Positions 1-13,400 of a DNA stretch of 64,000 nt are shown one piece after another. Location: assembly GCA_029851415.1 (NCBI GenBank), contig CM056744.1, forward strand, positions 116,034,838 through 116,098,837, given 5' to 3'. Position 1 is the stretch's first letter. Each line of letters opens with the position of its first letter. Source of the DNA: Eretmocerus hayati. Taxonomy: Eukaryota > Arthropoda > Insecta > Hymenoptera > Aphelinidae. Below the pieces are notes generated by a model that was not told the origin of the DNA, ran no database searches, and was given only the letters and a program-made list of their open reading frames with translations. The translations under genes and the position numbers were made by a program.

Positions 1-40
1 GTATATCTGTGAAAGCTATTGAAAATCTGACTATAATCCT

Positions 41-66
41 ACTTTATTTTTATGTTTCAGGTGAGT
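41..66 (+). promoter_or_regulatory. Candidate recursive splice site (ratchet point) 1
   Basis: A T-rich tract runs into TTTCAG ending at 60 and is followed immediately by GTGAGT at 61-66. The 3' and 5' splice signals are therefore fused with nothing between them. No AG occurs between about 16 and 58, and a possible branch sequence CTGAC lies at 27-31. Fused sites of this form are known from long Drosophila and vertebrate introns, where the intron is removed in steps. It could instead be the start of an ordinary unrecognised exon. Confidence 0.5.
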
Positions 67-3000
67 TTCGAATTACCGTGTCCACTATGATAGGCTTAAC
101 GGATTTATGCTATCGCAGCGATTCATTCCTGTATATATCATACGCCTCACAGTGAGTACATCTCGAAAACACGTATATATAAACTATCGGTAGTATTCCT
201 TGACTGCTTTCTCAACCAGTCAGACTAGATATGCCAGGGATATCTTTCAAAATGAACCAGATAAAAAACCATCTCTCACTGCTCTGAATACTAGTTTTGC
301 ATACGTATACATATTGTACATGGAGTGGAAGAAAAGTCTAGTACCATAAGCACGTGCTGATGGCAAAGAGTCGAAGAATACCTTACAAAATATTCTTTCT
401 CTCTCAAACAAGATGTGGTATTAGCTTCAAGTAATTCCCAGACGAGAGTCTGCATCGGTTTTCCATCCACGCATTACTTTCCATTGGAACGTGTATCTAA
501 CACTACGTCCTTATTATTCAAAAGGTGCGGTATACCTATCCCAACCTCCTCCACCTCCTCCTCCTTCTCTTCCTTTTTTCTCATTCTCACTTCATGAGCA
601 TGAGATGCTGGATCCCCATTAGGTTATAGCAGACGACCTTGCCTCATCGATATAGATAGGAGAACGTTTGAGATGTCTTCAATTCTCGTGGTCGGGTACT
701 ATACATATAGTGTTTGATAGGCTGGAGGTACGCTAGACACGTCGAAAATGTCATTTGTTGCGTGGGGTGCGGGGAGGGTGGGGGGGGGGGGAAGTTATAG
801 GTTATGGGTGAGCAAATTTTGCTCAGCTGGGACGTTCCTTATATTATAGCTTATTTTATGAGTTTTGTTGGTAAAATGGAGCTGGGATAGCATTTAGGGA
901 TGAGATGAGTCGATTAAATGCTTCCAGAGCCCCCATAGATACTTACCCATGTTCAATTCATGGTAAATTCAGGCTCTCTTCATTTGTGGGTATTTTTGAT
1001 TATCAAGATCCAACTCATACGAACTATTTTGATATTACTCTTGTCTTGGATATCTATTTGAGCATGTGTGACCCTATAATGCCCTTTTCACGAGTTCTTA
1101 CTGAAAATATTCTTACTGAAAATGTTTCAGTGCAATGGATCAGGAGAATACCTTATCCATATCTTGAGAATATCAATAGTAATACAAACACAATATTATG
1201 CTAGAAGTAGAAAAAAATGGGACATAGTTATTTGGACAAAAATTTCGGTCGACTGAGTCAATGATGAAAATGTCAATGCTACATCGGTCATACATTTTAC
1301 CCAGATTAATCAAATGATGACCAAATCCAGAAATTTGAAGAGTCATTCAGCATGTAATTCGTTCACCCGACCAAAAACCTCTTCTCATCCACTGGAATAA
1401 TCTCATTCGACCGGAATACCTTTCAAAGAGGCTTAACTCGGCGATCGCAAGTCGAACTTTGTACACAGCTCAACTTCCCTACTTATACCCTTATACCGAG
1501 TCTCATTTTCCCAAAATCCAAATTAAGAGCAGTCACTTGACAAGATACATCTCCCACATGTCTTTTTGTATTATATCCCGTCAACAGACTACTGACACAA
1601 CGAGGCACCACAAAAATATAGCCCAGTCACCCTCGTTTTCCTCAATTCGCAACCCCTCAAACATACACCCATACACATATATGTACACACATGCACATGT
1701 ACTTACACAAACTATAGAGCTCGTCTATAGAATCGCGTGGGTGACCATGCAGAAGAGACTCTGTTGGGGAAAAGATAGACGAAGCCTGTAAATTTGTCGC
1801 GCCCTAATGGGTCGAGAGGACCCGCTTACTTCCATAAACGACCAACGTTCTTCTCCTGGGCTAGCTCTCTTTTAAAATAACCGACGGCTTTTCTTGTCTC
1901 TTGCAAAGGTGCCAGACTCTCTCATACAGTTTAGAACTTTCACACACATAACCACCATATTATACACGGCGAGGCATTTGTATCCGAGGTATTACGTGAG
2001 GTTAGGAGAAATTTTTTGGAAAGCCAGGATTAGAGTGAAAGACTATCTCACCTGTATGTCACCAAGTGTGTAATGGGAATGTATAGTGCTTTTTTTGAGG
2101 TTATGGTGTAACGGTGCTGATGGTGTTGAGAGCTGTTTTATATCTTACCTACTTTATGGTCAGTGATCGTGGACTTCTTGAGTATTATTTTGAAGGTATA
2201 TTATACTCGTGTTGACATTGAATTGAGTCATTCAAGATAGCTGATCGATTGGGTGACGATATTTGAGGTTAGAAATCGATTATAAAATGTTGGCAAGTAT
2301 ATTCAAAATACTCCACAAAACTTGTACTTTGAATTCACCGAGATTCACGTCGAATCATCCAAAACGAGTGTAAATTTCCAACGATGATCTTTTACGCGTT
2401 CTACTGTGTATGAAAACACTACTATTATGTACCAATACCCGGGGGAACAATTTTGCTTTGCGTATTCCAATTTCCACAGAGACCGCAAGTCAAACGTCGA
2501 GCATTTATCGTCGCTCTCTCATCAATTAATAACTCCCACAAGGCAAAAATCCGCGAGCAAGCGAGCATACGTGAACATCTTTCTTTTCGCATTTATCAGG
2601 CTCTCTTTCTCTTTCTCTCTGTGTGTACCTTCAAGTGCAGAAAAAAGACGAATAAGTGAGTATCAGCTATATGGGCTATGCTGCTGCTCTCGGATAGAGC
2701 AATAACCTCCTCTCCTCTATCCTCGCACGCGTATATAATGCTCTATACTAGAGCTGCTAGTGTACGCGCGATTTTTCTTTTGTAATGTGCCCTTCAACCG
2801 TAACTCTCCTCCCTCCCCCTCTCTCCTCCTCATCTCTGCTATTTTCCTGCTTCCTCGTGTTTTTTTGCACAATTTTTGAAGCTGCTTTTGTCTCTTCTTT
2901 CGTTACCGCTGCTGCTGCTACTGCTGATGCTAGTTCCGCTTACTTTTTCGAGCTCAACTAGCCGCTAAAATTTATTGCGCTTTCTTAATTTCCTAAATTT

Positions 3001-3978
3001 TGCCGTTTCAAGATTTTTCAACCCCGCTGAATTTCATAACATCAGCAGACTTAACCTCATCGTCTACATTTTAATTAACACGTAAAATTTACCGTCCTTG
3101 GATATTATATTTTCTACATTTTCAACTTCTAGATTTTTTAGCACATTGTCCTCATTTTGGCAAGGTTAATCAATCTAAAAAAAAAAAAAAAAAATCAGAA
3201 AGTTAAAAGGCATTTTATTGCTCCGATACGCTAAGTGACTTTTTTTACGACTTCGAAAAGAGAGGTCATAATCGAGAATCGAATTCGTGTCTGTTTAATT
3301 CAATGACCGGTCATTCGGTTTCTCGATTATTTATATTGATGCATCATAAAAAAAGAGTCCCAAGATTTCGAAGAAAATAGTGAGGAGTGTCTTCTACTAG
3401 TGAGTTATCACCTTCTAAGTGAATTCCTCGATCTAGTCGTAAAAAACAGTCTATCTACATACGACACAATTCTAACCTCTCTTTTTCGATATAATCAAAA
3501 TGATCTTGAAGAAGGAATGCAGAGGAAGACTCTTAACACTTTTATCTCAACCGCTTCATCATTTCCTGTGATATTCTCGACGGTGCTGAATCGGCGAGTA
3601 AAATCAGCTGCGTCTCCGTCTGTAATAATAACTATGTATATATAATACTATTGTAGAGAATTGTGTTGTTCCAATTAAAGTCGCTCAGCCCCCGGCGGTA
3701 TTGTAATTTATTAATAAAGCGCAATAATCTCGTGGTTCTCTGGTATACGGCTTCTTGTGTCTATGTCTGTGTTGGTGCGTAGATGTAGGGCGAGCGTCGA
3801 GTATAGTGTCGCCCGTGGGAGACGCTTTATACTATATTGCGGATCTGCTCGTTAGCGAATGCTCATAGCATCTCAAGGGACTTGCTCTGTATTCGCAAGA
3901 TTCTCTCTCAATGTTGTCTGAGTTCTGTACCGCATTGTGATATTATTATTATAATTACATTGCTCGCAGCTGTTGCAG
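67..3978 (+). other. Upstream intron, segment 1: no gene
   Basis: No coding sequence is recognised. It holds a G-rich tract at 764-791, a poly-A run near 3178-3194, a CTG-type triplet stretch near 2910-2935 and CT-rich low-complexity DNA around 2800-2900. Open frames are short and lack family resemblance. An acceptor-like TTTCAG at 1125-1130 leads into an open frame of about 40 codons that I do not recognise. Confidence 0.6.
764..791 (+). repeat. G-rich tract with G-quadruplex potential
   Basis: Four or more G runs (GGGG, GGGG, GGG, then 11 G) are separated by 1-3 bases. This satisfies the usual four-run quadruplex pattern, and it lies on the strand that would be transcribed into the gene's pre-mRNA. 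Confidence 0.6.
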
Positions 3979-4310
3979 TTCCTAACCTCTTCTTTGATAA
4001 AGTAGAAATCTGTTAATCTAACAAAATGAGTTTGTGAGGTTATGTGTGACATTGTTGAATTTGATGGATTGCAGTCTGAAAAGTAAATTTGTGTCGAAAA
4101 ACAATTCCTAACCTCGTTTTTACAAAGTAAGAGTCTGTTGGATGAGTAAGAGGTTATGTATGAATGACATTGTTGAACTTGAAAGAATGCAGTTTGGAAA
4201 AAAATATATCTAACCTCTTTTTTTGATCAAGTAAGAATTTGTTATGTTGGTAAAATGGATTAGTGAGGTTATGTGCGACACTTTTGAATTTGATAGAATG
4301 CAGTTTGTAA
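3979..4310 (+). repeat. Three-copy degenerate tandem repeat, unit about 105-125 bp
   Basis: Three units start at about 3979, 4105 and 4208. Each opens with CTAACCTC, continues with a T-rich run, AAGTAR and a CTGTT- or TTGTT-type word, then has GAGGTTATGT, a GACA word, TTGAAYTTGA and an ATGCAGT-like end. Each unit therefore carries TAACCTC and its inverse GAGGTTA about 45-60 bp apart and could fold back on itself. Units differ by substitutions and small indels, suggesting an old duplication. Confidence 0.75.
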
Positions 4311-6564
4311 ATTGGATACGACAATCATCAATCTTGAGTCTGAAATTTTTTCGATGGTCTTGGCATTCTACAATAAAGCTAGTTCCAAGAATCATATCTT
4401 GTCTATGTAGCAGCAGTGCGACACATTCATCACCATCGAGACTTTTCTTCTTCTATGCTGCATCGAGTAAGAGCAAGTCGAGGCTTATCTGAAGTATTCT
4501 GTTTTGCAACGACAAATCTTTATAAAGAAAAGTGGTTCTCCGGAATATATCAATGCTCTCTCTCTCTCCCTCTTTGGCCCCAACGTCTGTTATAACCAAA
4601 CGATACAAATGTCATTCGTTTCCTTAAGATATATACCCGTCAAATTCTATATCAGTGTCCCCCGCGCAAATTGATTGATGGAAAGTCGCAGAATAGAGCG
4701 AGTGTAAGAGATATGACATGTAGAGAGATGATTGCTCTGTACAGTAGAGAAACAGTTTTGCTTAATGTTTCGTTCTCAGATACACACCGGTTATGCAAAA
4801 TCTATTCGGACATGAAATGTATACTGTGTGATGGATTTGCTCACTTGGGAATCTAATCTATAATAATATACGGTTGTAGTGTCTAGTGTATACATTTCTT
4901 TATTTGCTAAGAAATTTGCGGTTGACATTTGCGTCATAGCCAATAAATGCAGCAGTTTCTCCTATAGTTTCGATATCTATCTCGAGCTATGAGATTTTTT
5001 TTATTCGATGTGAAATTATAGAAACTTTTGCTACTGTCGCTCGAAATATCACGGATCAAGTCTAGCCACTCAATGTAGAAATATCCACCTATACTAGTAT
5101 GAGAAAAAGGAGCAAGATCTCACCTGCCATACGATGTAATGTAAAACCCTGAAGGCTCGTGTCTCTTTTCATTTGATGTAAGATTCTCGAAACCTGCTAC
5201 CAATGTTTACAGCAAAGATGACGGACTTATACACTTTCATACTATTCATCCCATAGCTTCATTTTGTACTTTTGTGTCTATTTGCTTTTAGATTGCTATA
5301 GCGCACTTGTACATGCGTTTGATTTTCTTCTTACAGTTTCTTTTTATTTTGAGTCGGTCTGCTGATTCTGCTGAGCCTGATTTTCTCGGACGTATTTGCT
5401 TGAGTCTGATACTCTCTCTTGAGGGTTTTTATAAGATACGAGAACGACGTGTAGCGTCAGATCACTGCGGGAGGTTGAAATTCATATATGAGACTCCTTG
5501 ATATGATACATAATACATATAGTGTGTGGGAAGGATGTTTGACACTGTGCGCGGGAAATTTGAAAAATTAGATTATTGAATATGTTCGATTTTGTTATTT
5601 TTCATGTTATCATAGAGATTGTAAGAAAAATGAAAATTGTTGAAGCTTGCAAATTTTCTAGTGGCATAGCAACATCATATATGGAATATCTCACCCGATA
5701 ATAAATCACACTCTGGAATTCCCAACATATCAAAACCTGTCTCGCAGTCAATGCTTCTACCCATTTACACAATACTATCTCAAAACATGGTGCACCACTG
5801 ATACCACGAACTCGCTACCTAAAATACCAAACTGTCTCCTTCCATCTATTATCAACATACTCACATAACCTACAATATATATATCTCACCTCTGATATCT
5901 ACTTCTTACCTTAAAGCAAACAATACAACCCGTCGGATTTAATTTTTCCAAAAAATAGAACTACCTATCTCTAAACCGTCTACTTCAACGTCACTCCCGA
6001 TATATACTAAACATTCTATAATATACCAAGAAACTCGACTTGTACAATTTACATTTAGTCACAGTAACACTGGCATGCGTATGGTGTAAAACTAATCTTT
6101 GACTCGCGGCAGCAAATCTAAACTTGTGCAAAAATAACAGAGGGATAACATGCATGAGTATAGGTTATGTATATGCGGTTGTTCTCGTCTCGTCGTGGGC
6201 GAAGAGAGACACGAATCACTTTTTGTAAAATGATGTCGAGAGAGAGAGAGAGAGTGAGCTTGGCATAATACACAACGAGATGATTGCAAAAACCAGTTGG
6301 TGTATATGCATTAGTTCTACGGATATCGCTCTTTCTGCACCTTTTGTTGCTCTACTCTTCATACACACACATACACATTACACACATGTGTGGACACTAT
6401 ATTATGGTATGCATTGAGTGGGCTACAATATTCTGTGAGGAAAGCGTCGGATTTACGAGAAAGTTGAAATTCGACAGTGGAACTTTTTACCCGTGGATGA
6501 AAATTGAAATACCCGCGATGTTTTAGTACGACATACGACCATACGCAAAGGGACAATTCTCATA

Positions 6565-6588
6565 GTGTGTGTGTGTGTGTGTGTGTGT
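6565..6588 (+). repeat. GT microsatellite
   Basis: A perfect GT run of about 12 units is followed by an imperfect GTATGTGTGTG tail. Confidence 0.95.
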
Positions 6589-6754
6589 TTGTATGTGTGT
6601 GAGGGGATTGGTCGCATGTCGAAGCGGATTTGAGATCGAGTTTGCCATCACGAATTTGAATGCAACCGGCTAATATGTCTGTGAGCGAAGTTGTATGCCC
6701 AGAGAGTGAACTCTCTGCGTGGGTGGAATTTTAAAATTGAGTGCATGTGTGACG

Positions 6755-6778
6755 ATATATATATATATATATATATAT
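6755..6778 (+). repeat. AT microsatellite
   Basis: A perfect AT run of 12 units, which is self-complementary. Confidence 0.95.
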
Positions 6779-7811
6779 CTCTATGAAAAAATGCTTCAGT
6801 GAAGTGTGTGTGTGTGTGTGGTGTGTAGTTTCCGGGAGTTGATTTTATTTCCATCGATACGCTTACATCTCTAGCGTGTAACTCTATTTGAGTGTGATAG
6901 ATTCTGGGAATGGATTGAGAATCCAATATTCGTTCTGTCCGCAGAGTGCAATTTATTTTTTAGTGAAGCTGTGATTGGTACAGGTGTGACCACCTTGATT
7001 GAGTTGACCAGAATCTGAATTGGTACAATTTGGAATTCTAAACCAATTCTATGTCGATTGGAGTATATGATTAATCAATTGATGATGATAGAATTGAATT
7101 ACCTTACGAAGATATTCCTAGAGTTCATACGAGGATCTTGGTTAGGGTCACTAAACGGATATACTACTGGCAAGTTTGGAATAGTTTCCAAGAGTTTCAT
7201 CTTCGTGTCGGATTATAATAAACCATGTATATACTGTAGGTATATCCAGATTATAAACAGGCCACAGTGAAGCGATAATGGAAGCACTCAAAAGAACAAG
7301 CTGTTGCTTTCTCAACCTCCTCGAAGTTGTAAAAATTAACAGTACATCTTGAGACCATCAAAGCTGTTACCGCATCAAGCGAATCTAAGATTTTACGAGG
7401 TCCATCAAAAAATAAAAATTCCGCTTCACTCGCACATATATACACATACATTCACCCACAAAATCTTCATTCAACATGTATGGTGTAAATATCTCAAAAG
7501 AATCTTCCGCTCTCAAAAGCTGACTAAAAGTGAGTCATTTCGGTTCTTCCTTGAAAGTAGCATCTGATTCCAGGTTATCTCAGATTCACATGCACGTATA
7601 AATACTCCGAAAATGAATGCATATCTTTCGGATGAAATCTCACCAAAGTCCGTTCCTGTGATCTATACATCGGAGAGTTTGTATCACACCGTTAAATCCT
7701 TTCCTCCTTTTTTCACCAGCTTCCGCTCGTCGTCAGCTCCCACACGGTACATATCTTTCAGACCGTAACATAACCTCACCTTCACATATTAAATCAGATG
7801 AGATTTCTGTG

Positions 7812-7847
7812 CTAACTTGATTTTCTACCATATTGTTCAGGTGAGAA
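7812..7847 (+). promoter_or_regulatory. Candidate recursive splice site (ratchet point) 2
   Basis: A branch-like CTAAC at 7812-7816 is followed by a pyrimidine-rich stretch, then TTCAG ending at 7840 and GTGAGA from 7841. No AG lies between the branch-like word and the acceptor. The donor half has purine at +3, A at +4 and G at +5. It lies on the same strand as the exon, in the upstream intron. Confidence 0.5.
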
Positions 7848-9587
7848 GATTTTTTGAGAGGTGTCGAAAGAACCAATGACTTGGAACACTCGTAACTCGT
7901 CATACTCCTTATTAAGAAACCTGGCTATGTATAACGGTTCTCGCGCCATATACGAAAGCTTCTCTTTCTCCAGCTCTGCATAATTTTTGACTACCTCATT
8001 TCTTTCCTCGCACTTCATCAGAACAGTTTCTCATACATATATCCATCTCGAATTAATTCCACTCGAAACAATTCACCTTCCTCTAAAACGAGTTCAATGA
8101 ACGCCAGCCATTTTTAACACCTGTCAGATATAACCTAACCTAGTATACCATACACTGATCATGAATATTGACAAGTCATCCGGATGATTTGACGGTATCG
8201 AATGACTGCAAAAAAGAAGCCTATGTCTTTCTGCTAAATTTTCATTCCACAAACTACCTACACATTTATATACTTATAGGTTATGAAGACCATTAGAAAT
8301 CTTGGCAGCTATATGAGATACAGAAGTCAGATAGAGCCTTACGATGGTTCCGAGATTCGATGAGGCAGAAAAGGGGACGTTCACGGTAATTAAGCGCCGA
8401 GCGCTTCCGCTGCTCTTCCATCTTGTATATCCAACTATCCAAACTTTATTAATATATCTATATATGTCTATGATACATAGATAGATGGATGAAGCTACAT
8501 CACAGACCAGTGTCTTTTATAGTTATACGCGAAGGAGATCTTTCATTACGACCGGCTGCCGCGGAGAGCTTTACGGCTATATACAGCGTTCGAAACCGTT
8601 GACTTGCTCTGTATAAGTATAACGATTAAAAAGACCGTTGAGAGATTGAGTCGAACGAATTGATTCCGTATCGAGCGATGACAGATGAGTTTTGTGTAGA
8701 CGACAAGAGTAGGAAATCATTCATCAATGTTGACAAAGTGATGTCGTGCGAGATGTTTTCGATATACATGATATTCCATCTTACCGATTGATTTCTTATT
8801 TCTTCTATATCTCACATACAAAGTCGTCATCAATGAGAATAAGAAACTCAACTTGAGAGTTTGAGTATTACTCGTGCAAGCTTACAACAGAACTTCCTCA
8901 ACGTAATTTATTCAAACTTCCCGCCGTTTTGCATCTAAAGGTAGATCCACACTATATATGTAGACTTCCAATTTGAGTCACACTGCAGATTTGAATTTTT
9001 TATCTAACAGCTTCAGGGCTGTCTACCACTACCACCACTTTGATATTCTCTGCTACTCACATAGACTTTTACTAAGTTGGCTATATATGCAGAGATGGCA
9101 TAGAAACTTTTTTATTTTGTATTCACAAAGGGCAATATTCAAGGCGGGTTTTCATGAATGTGTGCGGATGACTTTAACAAGTTGAATATTCATGTGCGGC
9201 GCGGGAAAAATTTTCAACTCTCAAAAGAAAGATACTACTCTCTTTCGAACTCGACCTACACACGACCCACATTCCAAGCTTCATGAACACTATATACGAT
9301 GTGCGTGTGTATATTTATGTATGTGTGCGTGTCAAGAGCGTGCTGCATGGGCATCCAAAAGGATCCTCTTTTTAAAGGAAAGAGAAAGAGAGAGTCTACC
9401 TTCAAAATGCTTGCGACAAGTGTAAGCCGCTGCAAGCAACTGGTGTATGTATAGTATGGTGCTTCATGCGGCGAGACGGCTTGAAAAGTTGGTCGAGATG
9501 CTTCAGAGATGTACCTAGCTGCTGCTTCTGCGTATATAGAGGCAAATGAGATTTTATTGTCGCGTTGGTTTTGTGGGCACTGAAGAA

Positions 9588-9591
<4 letters not shown>

Positions 9592-9624
<33 letters not shown>
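9592..9624 (+). repeat. AG microsatellite
   Basis: A perfect AG run of about 16 units. On the opposite strand it creates a spurious serine-leucine-rich open frame. Confidence 0.95.
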
Positions 9625-9628
<4 letters not shown>

Positions 9629-9813
9629 CTCGTTTGCCAGCGTGACGAAATCATATGTGGGCTGGCTGTAATGATCTTCTGGTCTAGTTAGCATTCATCT
9701 CGTGGAATGGTACATCATTTTGCTGCTGTTTCTTTTTCTTTCTCTACAAGGTGTTTCTGAACTCTATGTAAGCTTTGACGGCGTAGAAATCATTTCGAGA
9801 GTCAATGTGGTTA

Positions 9814-10408
9814 CCATGGCGTAAAAATAACAAGGTGTGTGACCGCGCACGTTTTCGCTAGCCCACCGACCGACGCCATAATGAGATTTTTTCGCGGGAC
9901 CTTTGGATGAACGTAGCACGGGGTTTTGCCCTCGGTTTCACGACTATACGGTTTCAATCATTCATACGGACGAGTGGAGAATGTTCAGATCAACACATTA
10001 ATCACTAATTTGGATTCCTCTATGAATGTCACTATTTAATGACGCTATTGGAGTTTAGAATTCTCAAATATGCTTCACACGTCCTTATGCATCTGTACAG
10101 AGGATTTTTAGCTCGAGGAAATCGGTAGATTCACTTTTTCTTTCCATCGCAGACTGGTTCTGTTATATTTTTGCATTGATTCTCAACACAAAAATGTAAC
10201 ATTTCTAAGATTAAGATGTGGGACTTGTGGTGCTACATGCAAATCTGAGCAACACGGCACGACAGCTGGTCCACGGTTACTCACACATGCAAACTATTCA
10301 ACATCTAGAAATCCAATATGGATGGCATTGGTGGGCCGCCATGTCTGCGCGGTAGCTGATGCGTTTTAACCGCTCGGGGTCCCACACCTTGTTATCTTTA
10401 CGCCATGG
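9814..10408. mobile_element. Non-autonomous DNA transposon-like element with 31-bp terminal inverted repeats
   Basis: The left end (9814-9844) and the inverse of the right end (10378-10408) agree at 29 of 31 positions and begin CCATGGCGTAAA. TGGTTA flanks the element on both sides (9808-9813 and 10409-10414), an apparent 6-bp target duplication. The next base also matches, so the boundary is uncertain by one. The interior has no transposase-like frame. At 595 bp it fits a MITE or internally deleted element. The superfamily is not assigned: 6 bp is not typical of Tc1/mariner (TA) or piggyBac (TTAA). Confidence 0.8.
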
Positions 10409-10414
10409 TGGTTA

Positions 10415-13400
10415 CTTGTGAGAGTTTCTTTTCATTGGACACCTTACATACAGAGTGGTACAAATGTGTCTACTTTCAGGAGTAAATCTTATGAACATAT
10501 TCCTTATGCACAAATTTGAATTTTTCACCAGAATCAAACTCTTGGGAACTTTGTTCATGTATGCGTGCTCTGATTTTCCATGTAACATACAAGAATGAAA
10601 TTCCTAATTTGCACTTACCATAAAAAAACCTTAGTGTGTATCCAAAATGGAATTTGGCGCCCAAATCAAATCCTATGAAATTTCACACATGTGCATGCAC
10701 CCTAACGTTAAATTCTCTCAAAATTCAATGGTATCTTCACAAACTATCATTCATTTCAAGATCTCAACTCAATGTATAATGAATTTGTCTCTCAAAAACT
10801 TGTAACCTCAAATATTTCAGAGAGCTTCATCCAGAGTTTTCATACATCATTTTGTATCATAGATGGCGCCAGGAGTCAGATCCTAACCTCCACCCACAAT
10901 CTCCAGTATTCCGGCGCCTTTTACAATACACATACCACAACATACACACATCATTCTCTTTTTCTTGAATTTAAAACGCGGGGGATGCGATGAGAGTCCG
11001 TAGAAATCCAAAGAGAGATACGATCGGGAGGAGTTTTGTTCCGGCAGGGCCGATTAACTCTCTGCACGACGACGACGACGAAAAGCAAAGTCGACGTCTC
11101 TTGGCTCTCGTGACGATTTAAAATCGACGATCGCATCTCGCGAGACTGTATATATATACAGACAGACCATCGTGAGTATCTGAGGAGTGAGTATATAGAA
11201 CCTCCTCACTCTGTACGATGATGCCGAGATGCGAGAGATAGCTGATGCCACAGTGAAGACTCGTTATGGAGATTGGGGGAGCCACCGGACACAATGGCAT
11301 CTCTCGCCGCTCCTTTTTGCTCCTCTTTCAATGAACTCATGCAGCCACCACATAGAGCATCTACTCAAACCCTGATGTATATACACAATGATCCAAATAC
11401 GTTGTGAGAGTGAAGTGGTTGTGTTTGTAGGGCTTAACAAAACGCTCTCCAACAACGAATGTTTATCATCAATTTGAATATTATCTGATATGCGGGTGGG
11501 CTTCTAACCTCACTTCTACACCTTATAGTATGTATGTAAACTGAATAGAGTGGACGGATGAGAGATGACGTAGATTCTTTTATACACTTTGAGATTTTTT
11601 ATTCAAGTGGCTCGATTTCTAGATAGCGATAGGTTATGATGTACACGCATATAAAGGTTAGGAACTGGTCGCCTGTGAGAGAGAGAGAGTCATCGTTTTA
11701 TGAGAAAACACTGTTGGTGAGTGAGCTGCAGCGTCAAGAGGGTTTTGCGGATTCGGATGTCGAGTGGACGGTTTGCGTAAGTACAGCTTTTTTTGCCAGA
11801 AGCTTGTAGTTGTCGAGTGTATAGTATGGAGTAAGTACTAGAGAGTCTTTGAGAGACCCGTATATTTATATATACACTTGTCGATGGAGAAGAGCGATGG
11901 GAAAATCGTGAACTGCGAGCTGTGCGGGCTTTATTATTGAGGATCGATGCGATTGATGCGAATGTGTATTGATGTTTGTGTGTATTGAATGATGTGAACG
12001 AGGCTGTACGCGCATTTGAAATTTTGATTCGAAACAGTTTCTATATGGGAGATGTATCCTCTAGGGGCTGATGTTAGCTGTTATGCTATAACATTTCCGT
12101 GTACCTAGTCTGGGTTCTGCTGGTGCGTCGGGAAGTGTATATTGGAGTGATGCGGTCGTGGGATACCGACCCTATTCTTTGACCTATTGACTTCAAAAGA
12201 CTCGATTGTTAATGGGTGGAATCTCTACTGAATAAACATTCTTCAACAGTTTTGTGATATTTTCATAGCCATTTTGGAAGAATTGTACGCAAATTATGTA
12301 GCAGAATATACGTAAATGTGAGCAAGTATGATAATGCTATGATTGTCAAGAGCCTCTGCTTAACCGCTAACAGTAATCTGTCTGGTAAAAAAGTCATGCT
12401 GCAATCTTTCACCAACTTTCTTTCAAACCTCCCGATTCCAAACGTTCGAACGCAAGAAGCAAATCCAGATCACGTACAGCTTTGACGGTTTAATCTACCT
12501 CTGGAGTTCAAACGTAAGAAGATAAGAGACGTTCTCTGCGCGACGCCTGATTTACGTTGGCCAATAAAAAATTCACAAGGGTCAAGGGGTCCGTTTTTCC
12601 ATCTCAACCCATATACCATTCTCAACTCACGCTCTTGACGATACTTGATTTACGCTTACCTTATAAGCTTCCTCTTGCGCGGACGTGATTTGTTTGTGAG
12701 TTTAATCCTGTCCTACAGGAGTTACAGCAGCTGAGATATCTACATAGGTGTCCTTCCAATTCAAACCAATGAAGATTTGTTAGCTCCGTGAGTTTGATTG
12801 AATCTACTCTTCTTACTGTTTGGAGGGTGAAACTAAATTTGTAGGTCACACTTGATATTCAAATTGAACTAATTCCATGATGGATTTTGAGCACATTTCG
12901 CGGGTTGACAGAGCTGAGTGAATGGTTTCCTGAAAATACTCTTGGTATTTCAATATTTAATATGTTTTTTGTGCCAAATGTCAGAGTTAGTTCGACTGTG
13001 CTTCGAAACTAAAGTATATTCAGCTGCAAAAACAAAAATGTGGAACTCGCTGGTACAGGCTTGCATTTTGGCTCTGCTATACTGTTTCAGAGAATCGAAA
13101 AATCACGCTCACACGGATTCATGTATCGGAGAGAGAGCTAAATGTATAAACCACCGACCGACGAACACAACATATTTATATCCCAAAAATGTATATCCGA
13201 TGAAAACTTGCAAAAGGAAAAAGAATGCTTCTCGATCGGGCTGCATATAGAATAGAAAATTATCCCTGCTCTGAGAGTATAGTTGTAACCTTTTCGTGCC
13301 AAGATGTCGCGAAATTCGCCACGGGGGTTTTCTCGGTCACTGGCACTCTACTACACTGCAATGCTCACAAAAACCAATTTCTACTGCTCTACTCGAGATA

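Larger units (their letters stand above)
4311..9807 (+). other. Upstream intron, segment 2: no gene
   Basis: No coding sequence is recognised. It contains ratchet candidate 2, GT repeats at 6565-6588 and about 6803-6820, an AT repeat at 6755-6778, a GA run at 6239-6254 and an AG repeat at 9592-9624. Several CATAACCT/AGGTTATG words occur (about 6161, 7767, 8277). Confidence 0.6.

Noticed and set aside
1240..1420. Recurrent GGTCGA / CGACC-like words that might be an old repeat
   Set aside because: The copies cannot be aligned into a unit or inverted repeat by eye.
2040..2070. Minus-strand CAG-GTGAG words at 2047-2054 and 5119-5126
   Set aside because: Their upstream sequence (reading minus) is not pyrimidine-rich. 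They show that the bare core occurs by chance, so the tract is the deciding evidence.
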